Source of the DNA: an uncultured Eggerthella sp.
Lineage (GTDB): Bacteria; Actinomycetota; Coriobacteriia; Coriobacteriales; Eggerthellaceae
Length of the DNA stretch: 33,411 nt
Assembly: GCA_902464295.1 (NCBI GenBank)
Contig: CABQIW010000024.1
Span: forward strand, 1-33,411
Direction: 5' to 3'
The position numbers were made by a program, and so were the translations under genes. The stretch's first letter is position 1. Each line of letters starts with the position of its first letter. Of this stretch, positions 1-11,250 are shown piece after piece. The notes beneath the pieces were generated by a model, which made no database searches, was not told where the DNA came from, and saw only the letters and a program-made list of their open reading frames with translations.

Positions 1-63
1 TTTATTATTAATGAATTTAGTCGGCAAAGAGTCACCTCGTTGCCTCACCCTCTCCACTGATCG

Positions 64-267
64 AGCTAAGCCGTTCCTGGTCGAGCAAGCAGCTGAGCCC
101 ATGGGGTACTTGAATTACTCTAAGTCCGCTCACTTCAATATAAATAGGTTGTCCGAAGGAGCGAAGCGCATGAGCTTGCCGTAAAGGCAAGCGAACAGCT
201 AAAGCGGGTAATTACAAGTGCCCCATAGGCGTGCTGCTTGCCATAGGTGTCGAACGACTGGTTAGCT
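64..267 (+). repeat. Long imperfect hairpin element with conserved core, copy 1
   Basis: A roughly 204-nt region can fold into one long interrupted hairpin. Pairings read directly from the sequence are 64-69 with 262-267, 72-76 with 252-256, 86-93 with 233-240, 101-112 with 215-226, 113-118 with 208-213, and a small apical hairpin 175-180 with 186-191. The core at 143-166 is identical over 24 nt to 21214-21237 in copy 2. GTCCGC at 124-129 and GCGGGT at 204-209 are also shared and can pair with each other; this helix competes with part of the 113-118 pairing. The arms are unrelated in sequence to those of copy 2 but pair in the same way. The element ends about 60 bp before the uvrA promoter, so it is probably not part of the uvrA leader. 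It could be a structured non-coding RNA or a palindromic MITE-like element; I do not recognise a named family. Confidence 0.75.
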
Positions 268-329
268 TGCCCCCTTTTCGTCCTTACGTGGTGAAATCAT
301 GAGGGAATCATGCTGAAGACTCGATGCGA

Positions 330-358
330 TTGCTCCATTTCAAAACGCGCGCTATGAT
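330..358 (+). promoter_or_regulatory. uvrA promoter
   Basis: TTGCTC at 330-335 and TATGAT at 353-358 are separated by exactly 17 bp, a good sigma-70-type match. Transcription would begin near 365. That lies past a possible TTG start at 362 and supports the ATG at 446 as the uvrA start. Nothing else was recognised between 268 and 329. Confidence 0.6.
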
Positions 359-445
359 GGATTGCCGAAAACCAACCGATGCTTCGCATGCAGCGCGCAT
401 GCGCATTCGGCAGCATCGTTCATCACCACAGAAAGCAGTGTAGCT

Positions 446-3358
446 ATGGCGCAATCATCCATTGTCATCAAAGGCGCACGTGAGCATAACCTCAAAGATA
501 TCGACGTCACGATCCCGCGCGACGAGCTTGTCGTCATCACGGGGCTTTCGGGCTCGGGCAAGTCATCGCTTGCCTTCGATACCATCTATGCCGAAGGTCA
601 ACGACGCTATGTCGAAAGCCTTTCGAGCTATGCGCGCATGTTCCTTGGCCAAATGAGCAAACCCGACCTCGATTCCATCGATGGCCTTTCGCCTTCGGTC
701 TCGATCGACCAGAAGACCACGAGCAAGAATCCCCGTTCAACGGTGGGGACCACCACCGAGATCTACGATTACCTGCGTCTGCTCTTCGCACGTGTGGGCA
801 TCCCGCATTGTCCGGAGTGCGGACGTGAGATCCGCATGCAAACGACCGACCAGGTGACCGACGACATCCTGCGTCTTTCCGAAGACGAGAAGACCAAGTG
901 TATCATCATGGCGCCGGTGGTAACTGGGCGCAAAGGTGAATTCACGAAGCTCTTCAAAGACTTGCTCGCCGAAGGATTCTCTCGTGTGCGCATCGACGGC
1001 GAGATCACGAAGCTCGACGAGAACCCGATCGTGCTGAACAAGAAGATCAAGCACTTCATCGATGTGGTGGTCGATCGCGTGGTGCTCAAGCCTTCGGCGC
1101 AAAGCCGTATTGCGGAAGCGGTCGAGACAGCCACTACGCTTGCCGACGGCCGCGTGCTCGTGCAGCTGCTCGACAAGAACAACGAGCCGCTAGGGGGCGA
1201 GCGCACGGTTTCATCCGGTGCAACTGGCGGCCTTGCGGAAGGGGAGTATCTCTTCTCGCTCGCGCTCGGCTGCCCTGAGCACGGGCATTCCATGGATGAG
1301 CTGCAGCCGCGCGATTTCTCCTTCAATGCTCCCTATGGTGCTTGTCCCGATTGCTTGGGTATCGGCAGCAGGGAAGAGGTCGACCCCGATCTGGTCATCC
1401 CTGATCCAAGCCTGTCGCTCAACGAAGGTGCCGTGGCGCCGTTCAAATCGGGCAACTACTATCCGCAGGTCATGCGTGCGGTGCTGCTCCACTATGGTGT
1501 CGATCCCGATACGCCCTGGCAGGATATACCGAAGAAGGTGCAGAAGAAGCTCTTCTACGGCGCGCCGGGCGAGAAGATCCGCGTCGACTACGTAACGGTG
1601 GATGGACGCGAGACCTACTGGTTCGTCGAATGGGAAGGCATCTCTGCGGCGGTCACGCATCGCTACAAGGAAGCCTCGAGCGATCGTCAGCGCCAGAAAT
1701 ACGAGCGCTACTTCTCGATCATCCCGTGTGCCACGTGCGGCGGTAAGCGCCTGAATCCTTCCATCCTAGCGGTCACGGTGAACGACAAGAACATCCACGA
1801 GGTCTGCGAGCTTTCAGCTGCTGATTCGCTGAAGTTCTTCGAAGGACTGCATTTCAACGAGACGCAAGAGGTGATCGCTGGTCCGATCGTGAAGGAGATC
1901 ACCGAGCGCTTGCGTTTCTTGGTGAACGTGGGGCTCGATTACCTCACGCTCGAACGCGCGACCGCCACGCTTTCCGGCGGTGAAGCGCAGCGCATTCGCC
2001 TGGCAACGCAGATCGGCGCGGGCCTCATGGGTGTGCTCTATATCCTTGACGAGCCCTCCATCGGCCTTCATCAGCGCGATAACGAACGCCTGATCAAGAC
2101 GCTCGAGCACTTGCGCGATCTGGGCAACACGGTGCTCGTGGTCGAGCACGATGAAGATACGATCCGTTGTGCCGACTACGTGATCGACATGGGTCCGCGT
2201 GCTGGCGAGCACGGTGGCGAAGTGGTCGCGTGCGGCACACCCGAAGAGATCATGGCCAGCGACGAATCACTCACGGCGCAATACCTGCGCGGCGAAAAGT
2301 GCATCCCCATCCCTGCTGAGCGCCGCAACCCTAAGCGTGGCAAGATCAAGATCACAGGTGCGAGCGAGAATAACCTGAAGAACGTGACGGCGGAGATCCC
2401 GATCGGCACGCTCACGGTGGTCACGGGTGTTTCGGGCTCGGGCAAGAGCTCGCTCGTTACCGACACGCTCACCCCAGCGCTCGCCAATCGCGTGAATCGC
2501 GCGCATCGCAAGGTGGGCAAGTTCAAGAAGCTCGAAGGGGTAGAGCTCATCGACAAGGTGATCAGCATCGATCAAAGCCCGATCGGCCGCACCCCGCGTT
2601 CCAACCCAGCAACCTACATCGGCCTTTGGGACGACATCCGTAACCTCTTCGCTTCCACACAAGAGAGCAAGGCGCGTGGCTATGGACCAGGCCGTTTTTC
2701 CTTCAACGTTGCAGGCGGACGCTGCGAAGCGTGCAAGGGCGACGGCCAGAAGAAGATCGAGATGCACTTCCTTCCTGATGTGTACGTGAACTGCGAAGTA
2801 TGTGATGGCACGCGCTACAATCGCGAAACGTTGCAGGTCACCTACAAGGGCAAGAATGTCTACGAAGTGCTCGAGATGACCGTGGATGAAGCTCTCGAGT
2901 TCTTCGGCAAGATCCCCTCGCTTCGGCGCAAGCTCGAAACGCTCCACGATGTGGGGCTTGGCTATATCAAGCTCGGTCAGCCGGCAACCACGCTTTCTGG
3001 CGGTGAAGCGCAGCGCGTGAAACTTGCGAGCGAACTGCAGAAACGCCAGACAGGCAAGACCTTCTACATCCTCGACGAACCGACCACGGGCCTTCATTTC
3101 GACGATGTGCGTGCGCTCTTGGAAGTGCTCCAGCGTTTGGTCGATCTGGGCAACACGGTGCTTGTGATCGAGCATAACCTCGACGTGATCAAGGCTGCCG
3201 ACCACCTGATCGACCTCGGTCCCGAAGGCGGCGCGAAGGGCGGAACGGTCGTTGCGAAGGGCACGCCGGAAAAGGTCGCTCAGGTTCCCGAAAGCCATAC
3301 CGGGCGCTTCTTGAAGCGCGTCCTTGCCGATGATCGTTGCAAGACCGCTTATGCCTAA
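446..3358 (+). CDS. uvrA: UvrABC excinuclease subunit A
   Basis: UvrA is the damage-sensing ATPase of nucleotide excision repair; it scans DNA as a dimer and loads UvrB. The protein is 970 aa, normal for the family. It has two ABC ATPase modules. The first has Walker A GLSGSGKSS near residue 33, signature LSGGEAQRIRLA near 508 and Walker B YILDEPSIGLH near 531. The second has Walker A GVSGSGKSS near 660, LSGGEAQRVKLA near 849 and YILDEPTTGLH near 873. Zinc modules are visible, including CEACKGDG...CEVCDGT near 758. The ATG at 446 is chosen because the family's conserved N-terminus (an IVIKGAREHNLK-type sequence) begins a few residues later and because a promoter lies at 330-358. The upstream in-frame TTG at 362 would add 28 residues unlike UvrA. 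uvrB and uvrC are not in the window. Confidence 0.97.
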   Translation: MAQSSIVIKGAREHNLKDIDVTIPRDELVVITGLSGSGKSSLAFDTIYAEGQRRYVESLSSYARMFLGQMSKPDLDSIDGLSPSVSIDQKTTSKNPRSTVGTTTEIYDYLRLLFARVGIPHCPECGREIRMQTTDQVTDDILRLSEDEKTKCIIMAPVVTGRKGEFTKLFKDLLAEGFSRVRIDGEITKLDENPIVLNKKIKHFIDVVVDRVVLKPSAQSRIAEAVETATTLADGRVLVQLLDKNNEPLGGERTVSSGATGGLAEGEYLFSLALGCPEHGHSMDELQPRDFSFNAPYGACPDCLGIGSREEVDPDLVIPDPSLSLNEGAVAPFKSGNYYPQVMRAVLLHYGVDPDTPWQDIPKKVQKKLFYGAPGEKIRVDYVTVDGRETYWFVEWEGISAAVTHRYKEASSDRQRQKYERYFSIIPCATCGGKRLNPSILAVTVNDKNIHEVCELSAADSLKFFEGLHFNETQEVIAGPIVKEITERLRFLVNVGLDYLTLERATATLSGGEAQRIRLATQIGAGLMGVLYILDEPSIGLHQRDNERLIKTLEHLRDLGNTVLVVEHDEDTIRCADYVIDMGPRAGEHGGEVVACGTPEEIMASDESLTAQYLRGEKCIPIPAERRNPKRGKIKITGASENNLKNVTAEIPIGTLTVVTGVSGSGKSSLVTDTLTPALANRVNRAHRKVGKFKKLEGVELIDKVISIDQSPIGRTPRSNPATYIGLWDDIRNLFASTQESKARGYGPGRFSFNVAGGRCEACKGDGQKKIEMHFLPDVYVNCEVCDGTRYNRETLQVTYKGKNVYEVLEMTVDEALEFFGKIPSLRRKLETLHDVGLGYIKLGQPATTLSGGEAQRVKLASELQKRQTGKTFYILDEPTTGLHFDDVRALLEVLQRLVDLGNTVLVIEHNLDVIKAADHLIDLGPEGGAKGGTVVAKGTPEKVAQVPESHTGRFLKRVLADDRCKTAYA

Positions 3359-3409
3359 GCTTCGCGCGCAGCGCTGCAAAAGCGTGCGTGCAGGCTTACA
3401 ATAACGGCT

Positions 3410-4201
3410 ATGAAGAAGCTCTCTCGCGAAAAGATCGCCCTCATCATCTTTGCACTGCTCGTCGTGTGCGGTTTTGGAGCGCTCATGTTCTACATCACGA
3501 ACATCGGCCATTCGTTCAATGTGACCGCAAGCACGATCGATGATGCTGCAGGCGACCTGGGTGACTACACTGCCATCATCTACGAAGGCACCGCTGAAGA
3601 GAAGAAAGCGCTCGGTGAAGCGAGGCTTGAGCGCATCGCGGAAGATAGCAGCAACAAGACGCTCGATTTGGGCAAAGACCAGCAAGTGGATGATGCTGCC
3701 GCAGGCGATGAGGTCGTGGTGTCCGATGTGGTGCCTAAGTCAACTGCAGACGGGCAGGGAAGCGCCGAAGAGCCTAAAGAACCGCTCTCGCTTTCGGCGG
3801 TGCGCGATTCTTTCCTGCAGAAGAACGCTTCGGTCTATGTGCTCGACCTTTCCGATCCCACGCGCTACATCGATGAGACCATCGTGAAGGCGGGCAAGTA
3901 TCGCTTCGGCATTCTCACGATCGACGCGGCTTCGGATCTGCCCTGTTACATCAAGAAGCGCATCGATTCGTATCGCGCTGCCGATGTGGACTTCGTCGTG
4001 GCGCTCGTCGATGAGCTTTCGCGCGTGAACGATGTCGAGGGCATCGATATCGTCATCTCGACTCAAGAAGAAGGCCTCAATCCCGTGGGTGTTTCTTCGG
4101 ACGATGTGTTCTTCAACGACGCAGCGCTCAAGGGCGAAGTGGGTGCGTTGCTCATCTCTCCGAGCAAGGTTATTTCCGCTAAGGATATCAGTGAGCTCTA
4201 G
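3410..4201 (+). CDS. Membrane-anchored protein, possible degenerate metallophosphoesterase fold
   Basis: This 263-aa protein of unknown function has a short basic N-terminus and one transmembrane helix (about residues 9-31). An acidic linker of about 90 residues follows, then a folded domain (about 128-263). Residues 194-222 read like the end of a calcineurin-like phosphoesterase of the 5'-nucleotidase/CapA type, where one expects DVVIALSH, then GIDvIIGGHTH. Here those positions read DFVVALVDE and GIDIVISTQEE, so the metal-binding histidines are missing, and the first metal motifs are absent as well. I infer a non-catalytic relative with an extracytoplasmic domain. The gene starts 51 bp after uvrA without a Shine-Dalgarno sequence. 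TACAAT at 3397-3402 lies 7 nt before the ATG, so the mRNA may be leaderless. Confidence 0.75.
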   Translation: MKKLSREKIALIIFALLVVCGFGALMFYITNIGHSFNVTASTIDDAAGDLGDYTAIIYEGTAEEKKALGEARLERIAEDSSNKTLDLGKDQQVDDAAAGDEVVVSDVVPKSTADGQGSAEEPKEPLSLSAVRDSFLQKNASVYVLDLSDPTRYIDETIVKAGKYRFGILTIDAASDLPCYIKKRIDSYRAADVDFVVALVDELSRVNDVEGIDIVISTQEEGLNPVGVSSDDVFFNDAALKGEVGALLISPSKVISAKDISEL

Positions 4202-4295
4202 CACGTGTGCATTTGCTGCATCTTCGTGACGATAAGGGCATCTTTTGTTACTATAACGAATTGTCGTTTATTGCTTTAAACGATGCCGAAAAGAC

Positions 4296-4381
4296 GCGGG
4301 TGTGGCGGAATTGGCAGACGCGCCAGGTTTAGGTTCTGGTGGGCAACCCCCGTGAAGGTTCAAGTCCTTTCACCCGCACCA
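4296..4381 (+). tRNA. tRNA-Leu (anticodon UAG)
   Basis: This is a class II tRNA. The acceptor strand GCGGGTG (4296-4302) pairs with CACCCGC (4371-4377), followed by discriminator A and an encoded CCA (4379-4381). The anticodon stem CCAGG/TCTGG encloses loop TTTAGGT, giving anticodon TAG, which reads leucine CUN codons. The long variable arm (GGG CAA CCC) is typical of tRNA-Leu, and the T-arm has TTCAAGT. No terminator is visible in the 35 bp between the CCA end and tig, so a shared transcript is possible. Confidence 0.96.
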
Positions 4382-4416
4382 CCTCGGTTCAAGAAGTATC
4401 CGAAAAGGAGTATTGA

Positions 4417-5838
4417 GTGAAAACAACAGTAGAGGCCCTCGAGGACAACAAGGTCAAACTTTCTTTCGAGATCGATGCAAAAGAAGTCAATACGCGCATC
4501 AAACAGGCTTACAAGAATTTTGCAAAGCGCTATAACTTCCCCGGTTTCCGCCCTGGCAAGGCGCCTCGTCCCGTTGTCGACAACATGATGGGTGCCGACA
4601 CGGTCAAAGCTTCGCTCACGGAGGACTTGGTGAACGAGCTCTATCCGCTCGCTCTGGATGAACACAATCTGGTTCCGCTCTTCAAGCCTGAGTTCGACAT
4701 GGATACGGAGATCGTTGAGGACAACAAGCCGTTCTCCTTCTCTACCACCATCGATGTGAAGCCGTCCTTCGAGCTTTCTTCTTACGACAACGTATCGATC
4801 GAGATTCCGATGCCTGAAGCAACTGAAGCGGAGATCGATGCCCAGATCGAAGAGCTGCGTAACTATTACACCGATTTCAAAGATGCGAATGCCAACACCA
4901 AGGTCAAGCAGGGTGAATTCGTTGAGCTCACTATCAAAGCAACCGATAAAGACGGTAACGAGCTCTCGCAGCTCAATGCTGAGAATCGCCTCTATGAACT
5001 GGGCGTGAACCTCTTCCCGGCAGCGTTCGATGCTGAACTCATCGGCATGAAGAAGGGCGAGGAGAAATCCTTCGACGTCGATTTCTCATCCGATTCTTCC
5101 ATGCTCGGCCAGACGCTCGGTGAAGACGCCGGCGTCATCCATTTCGATGTGAAGGTCGACACCATCAAGAAGAAGGTGCTCCCTGAGCTTTCCGATGAAT
5201 GGGCTCACAATAACTTCGGTTTCGAGAACCTGGCTGATATGCGCGCACAGATCGCGCAGTCGATCAAGGATCAGAAGGAAATGAACAAGCAGCGTCGTGT
5301 CGAGAACGAGTGCTTGGCAGCCATCGCTTCTCGCGTTGAAGGCGAAATGCCCACGGCTATGTGCGAGCTTCAGGAAGTGAACCTGCTGCAATCCTTCTAT
5401 CAGCAGCTTTCTCAGAACGGTTATACCTTCGACCAGTATCTCGACACCATGAAGATCTCGTCTGAGCAGTTCAAACAGGACATGAAGCAGCAGGCAGAAG
5501 ATACGGTCCGTCAGGATATGGCACTCGATGCATGGGCCCGTCACAACAAGATCGAAGCAACTGCAGAAGAAGTGTCTGCTGAATTCCAGAAGGCGAACGT
5601 CGATGATCCCGTGGCTGTTGAGGCTGAATGGAAGGTAGCGGGTCGTCTGCCGCTCATTGCTGAGGGCGTTGTCCGCACGAAGGCCTTGAACGACATCGTG
5701 GCAAAGGCAACGGTTACCGAGGTCGAGCCTAAGGCTGCAAAGCCCAAGGAAGCCAAGAAGACCACGGCGAAGAAATCCACCGCGAAGTCAACAGCTAAGA
5801 AAACGACGAAAAAAGAAAAGGATGAAGAGGCAAAATAA
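4417..5838 (+). CDS. tig: Trigger factor, ribosome-associated chaperone and prolyl isomerase
   Basis: Trigger factor binds near the ribosome exit tunnel and shields nascent chains. The protein is 473 aa. The N-terminal ribosome-binding domain carries the signature GFRPGKAP at residues 43-50 (GFRxGxxP). An FKBP-type peptidyl-prolyl isomerase domain spans about 163-252 and the helical C-terminal chaperone domain about 255-435. The last 37 residues form a Lys/Ala/Thr-rich, histone-like tail that most trigger factors lack. The GTG start is set by AAGGAG at 4405-4410, six bases upstream. It leads the classical tig-clpP-clpX cluster. A second, FKBP-less paralog occurs at 29038-30102. Confidence 0.97.
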   Translation: MKTTVEALEDNKVKLSFEIDAKEVNTRIKQAYKNFAKRYNFPGFRPGKAPRPVVDNMMGADTVKASLTEDLVNELYPLALDEHNLVPLFKPEFDMDTEIVEDNKPFSFSTTIDVKPSFELSSYDNVSIEIPMPEATEAEIDAQIEELRNYYTDFKDANANTKVKQGEFVELTIKATDKDGNELSQLNAENRLYELGVNLFPAAFDAELIGMKKGEEKSFDVDFSSDSSMLGQTLGEDAGVIHFDVKVDTIKKKVLPELSDEWAHNNFGFENLADMRAQIAQSIKDQKEMNKQRRVENECLAAIASRVEGEMPTAMCELQEVNLLQSFYQQLSQNGYTFDQYLDTMKISSEQFKQDMKQQAEDTVRQDMALDAWARHNKIEATAEEVSAEFQKANVDDPVAVEAEWKVAGRLPLIAEGVVRTKALNDIVAKATVTEVEPKAAKPKEAKKTTAKKSTAKSTAKKTTKKEKDEEAK

Positions 5839-5894
5839 CCCCTTCTTCTCACAATTCAATACGCATCTATATGAAGCAGAACAGCGAGGCAGGT

Positions 5895-6512
5895 ATGTTG
5901 TTACATCCTAATCAATCCGCACTCATCCCTTATGTTATCGAGCAGTCGCCCCGCGGCGAACGCAGCTACGACATCTATTCTCGTTTGCTCAACGAGCGCA
6001 TCATCTTCTTGGGCGAACAGATCGACGATGCGGTCGCTAACACGGTCGTTGCGCAGCTTCTGCATCTTGAATCGGCCGACCCCGATAAGGATATCTCGCT
6101 CTATATCAATTCACCGGGCGGTGTCATCACTTCGGGTCTCGCTATCTACGACACGATGAACTACATCAAGTGCGATGTCTCCACGATCTGCATGGGTCAG
6201 GCTGCCTCTATGGCTGCCGTGCTCTTGGCATGTGGTGCGCCGGGCAAGCGCTATGCGCTTCCTAATTCGCGCGTCATGATCCATCAGCCTTCTGGTGGCG
6301 CGCAAGGCCAGCAGACCGAGATTGAGATCGCTGCGAAGGAGATCCTCTACTGCCGCGACCGCTTGAACCAGATCTTGGCCGACCATACCGGTCAGTCGCT
6401 TGAGACCATCCATAAAGATACCGAGCGCGACAACTTCATGAGCGCGCAGGATGCTTGTGCTTATGGCATCGTCGACCAGGTCGTTGCGTCCCGTAACGCT
6501 TCCGAGAACTAA
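5895..6512 (+). CDS. clpP: ATP-dependent Clp protease proteolytic subunit
   Basis: ClpP is the tetradecameric serine peptidase that degrades substrates fed by ClpX or ClpC. Counting from an in-frame ATG at 5871, the catalytic triad is Ser113 (MGQAASMA), His138 (MIHQP) and Asp187 (DTERDNFMSA); counting from 5895 each number is eight lower. I prefer the ATG at 5895 because GAGG lies five bases before it and the conserved ALIPYVIEQ sequence then begins at a normal distance. The upstream ATG at 5871 has no ribosome-binding site and would add eight residues. Length is about 205 aa. It lies between tig and clpX in an apparent operon, with clpX starting 8 bp after its stop. Only one clpP is in the window, although many actinobacteria carry two. 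Confidence 0.96.
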   Translation: MLLHPNQSALIPYVIEQSPRGERSYDIYSRLLNERIIFLGEQIDDAVANTVVAQLLHLESADPDKDISLYINSPGGVITSGLAIYDTMNYIKCDVSTICMGQAASMAAVLLACGAPGKRYALPNSRVMIHQPSGGAQGQQTEIEIAAKEILYCRDRLNQILADHTGQSLETIHKDTERDNFMSAQDACAYGIVDQVVASRNASEN

Positions 6513-6520
6513 GGCGTTTC

Positions 6521-7864
<1,344 letters not shown>

Positions 7865-7969
7865 TCACCTGCGCAAGCGTGCGCGCCGCGTGCGCGCCTT
7901 CGTTCTCGCAGCTGATGGAATACAACCAAAGAACGACGATCAGTCCGCATAAGACCGCAAGGATCATTC

Positions 7970-10633
<2,664 letters not shown>

Positions 10634-10666
10634 CTTTCGTATATCGCACAAGGGAGTTGTTTTCAC

Positions 10667-11167
10667 GTGAGCTCAACTATTCAAACGGTTGTTACGATCG
10701 CTGGTGTGGTCGTTGGTATCCTCTACATTCTTTCCATCGTCTATGTGATCAAGGACGCACGAAATCGTGGAACGAACTGGCCAGTTTGGGCGGTCATCTC
10801 GCTTATTCCGCTCATCGGTTTCATCGCTTATTGCGTTGCTCGTCCGCCGCTCACGATCGAGGATCGCGATGAGCAGGATCTTGACGTGGCGCTCAAGCGC
10901 CGCCAGCTCATGCAGTATGGCACGTGTGCTCACTGTGGCTATCCAGTCGAGAATGATTACGTGCTCTGCCCCAATTGCCACCAGCGCTTGAAGAACCTTT
11001 GCCCTACGTGCCACCACGCGCTCAATCCCGAATGGTCGATCTGCCCCTATTGCACGACCACTATCCACAGTAGCGCCCCGCGCGACCCACAGGGCACCGG
11101 CGCAGTTCGCACGCGCGAGCGCCGCACGTCTGCTGACACGACAGGTCAGCGTCCGCGTGTCAATTAG
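10667..11167 (+). CDS. Two-helix membrane protein with double zinc ribbon
   Basis: This 166-aa protein has two predicted transmembrane helices (about residues 5-27 and 38-57) in an arrangement like the small PLDc_N / DUF-type membrane hairpin. A cytoplasmic double zinc ribbon follows, with Cys pairs at 87/90 and 101/104 and then 112/115 and 126/129. The last 35 residues are Arg/Thr-rich and probably disordered. GTG is used as the start, with GGGAG about 10 bases upstream. The function is unknown. Proteins of this design often act as membrane-tethered adaptors, but that is inference. It lies between valS and thrS, apparently co-directional with both. Confidence 0.8.
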   Translation: MSSTIQTVVTIAGVVVGILYILSIVYVIKDARNRGTNWPVWAVISLIPLIGFIAYCVARPPLTIEDRDEQDLDVALKRRQLMQYGTCAHCGYPVENDYVLCPNCHQRLKNLCPTCHHALNPEWSICPYCTTTIHSSAPRDPQGTGAVRTRERRTSADTTGQRPRVN

Positions 11168-11250
11168 CGCCTCATACCTTCCAACCTCGTTGTTCAATTC
11201 AAGTTGGTGCAGATGCTTGGTATGCATCCGGCACCTGAAAGGATGTTGAT

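Noticed and set aside
249..266. Possible LexA/SOS box (TCGAAC near GTTAGC) before uvrA
   Set aside because: The half-site spacing and right half do not fit the actinobacterial SOS consensus, and the bases are already explained by the outer stem of the hairpin element.
362..445. In-frame extension of uvrA from a TTG
   Set aside because: No ribosome-binding site; the added residues do not resemble UvrA, and the predicted transcript start falls after the TTG.
2267..3685. 472-aa open frame antisense to uvrA
   Set aside because: It overlaps the conserved UvrA coding sequence, has no domain and no ribosome-binding site; typical of GC-rich antisense frames.
7865..7969. GC-rich inverted repeats after clpX as a terminator
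   Set aside because: No T-run follows, and the alternating GCGC sequence pairs in many ways, so an intrinsic terminator is not supported.
11168..11250. T-box leader for thrS
   Set aside because: The gap is only 83 bp and no T-box sequence or antiterminator is visible; the valS leader likewise shows none.
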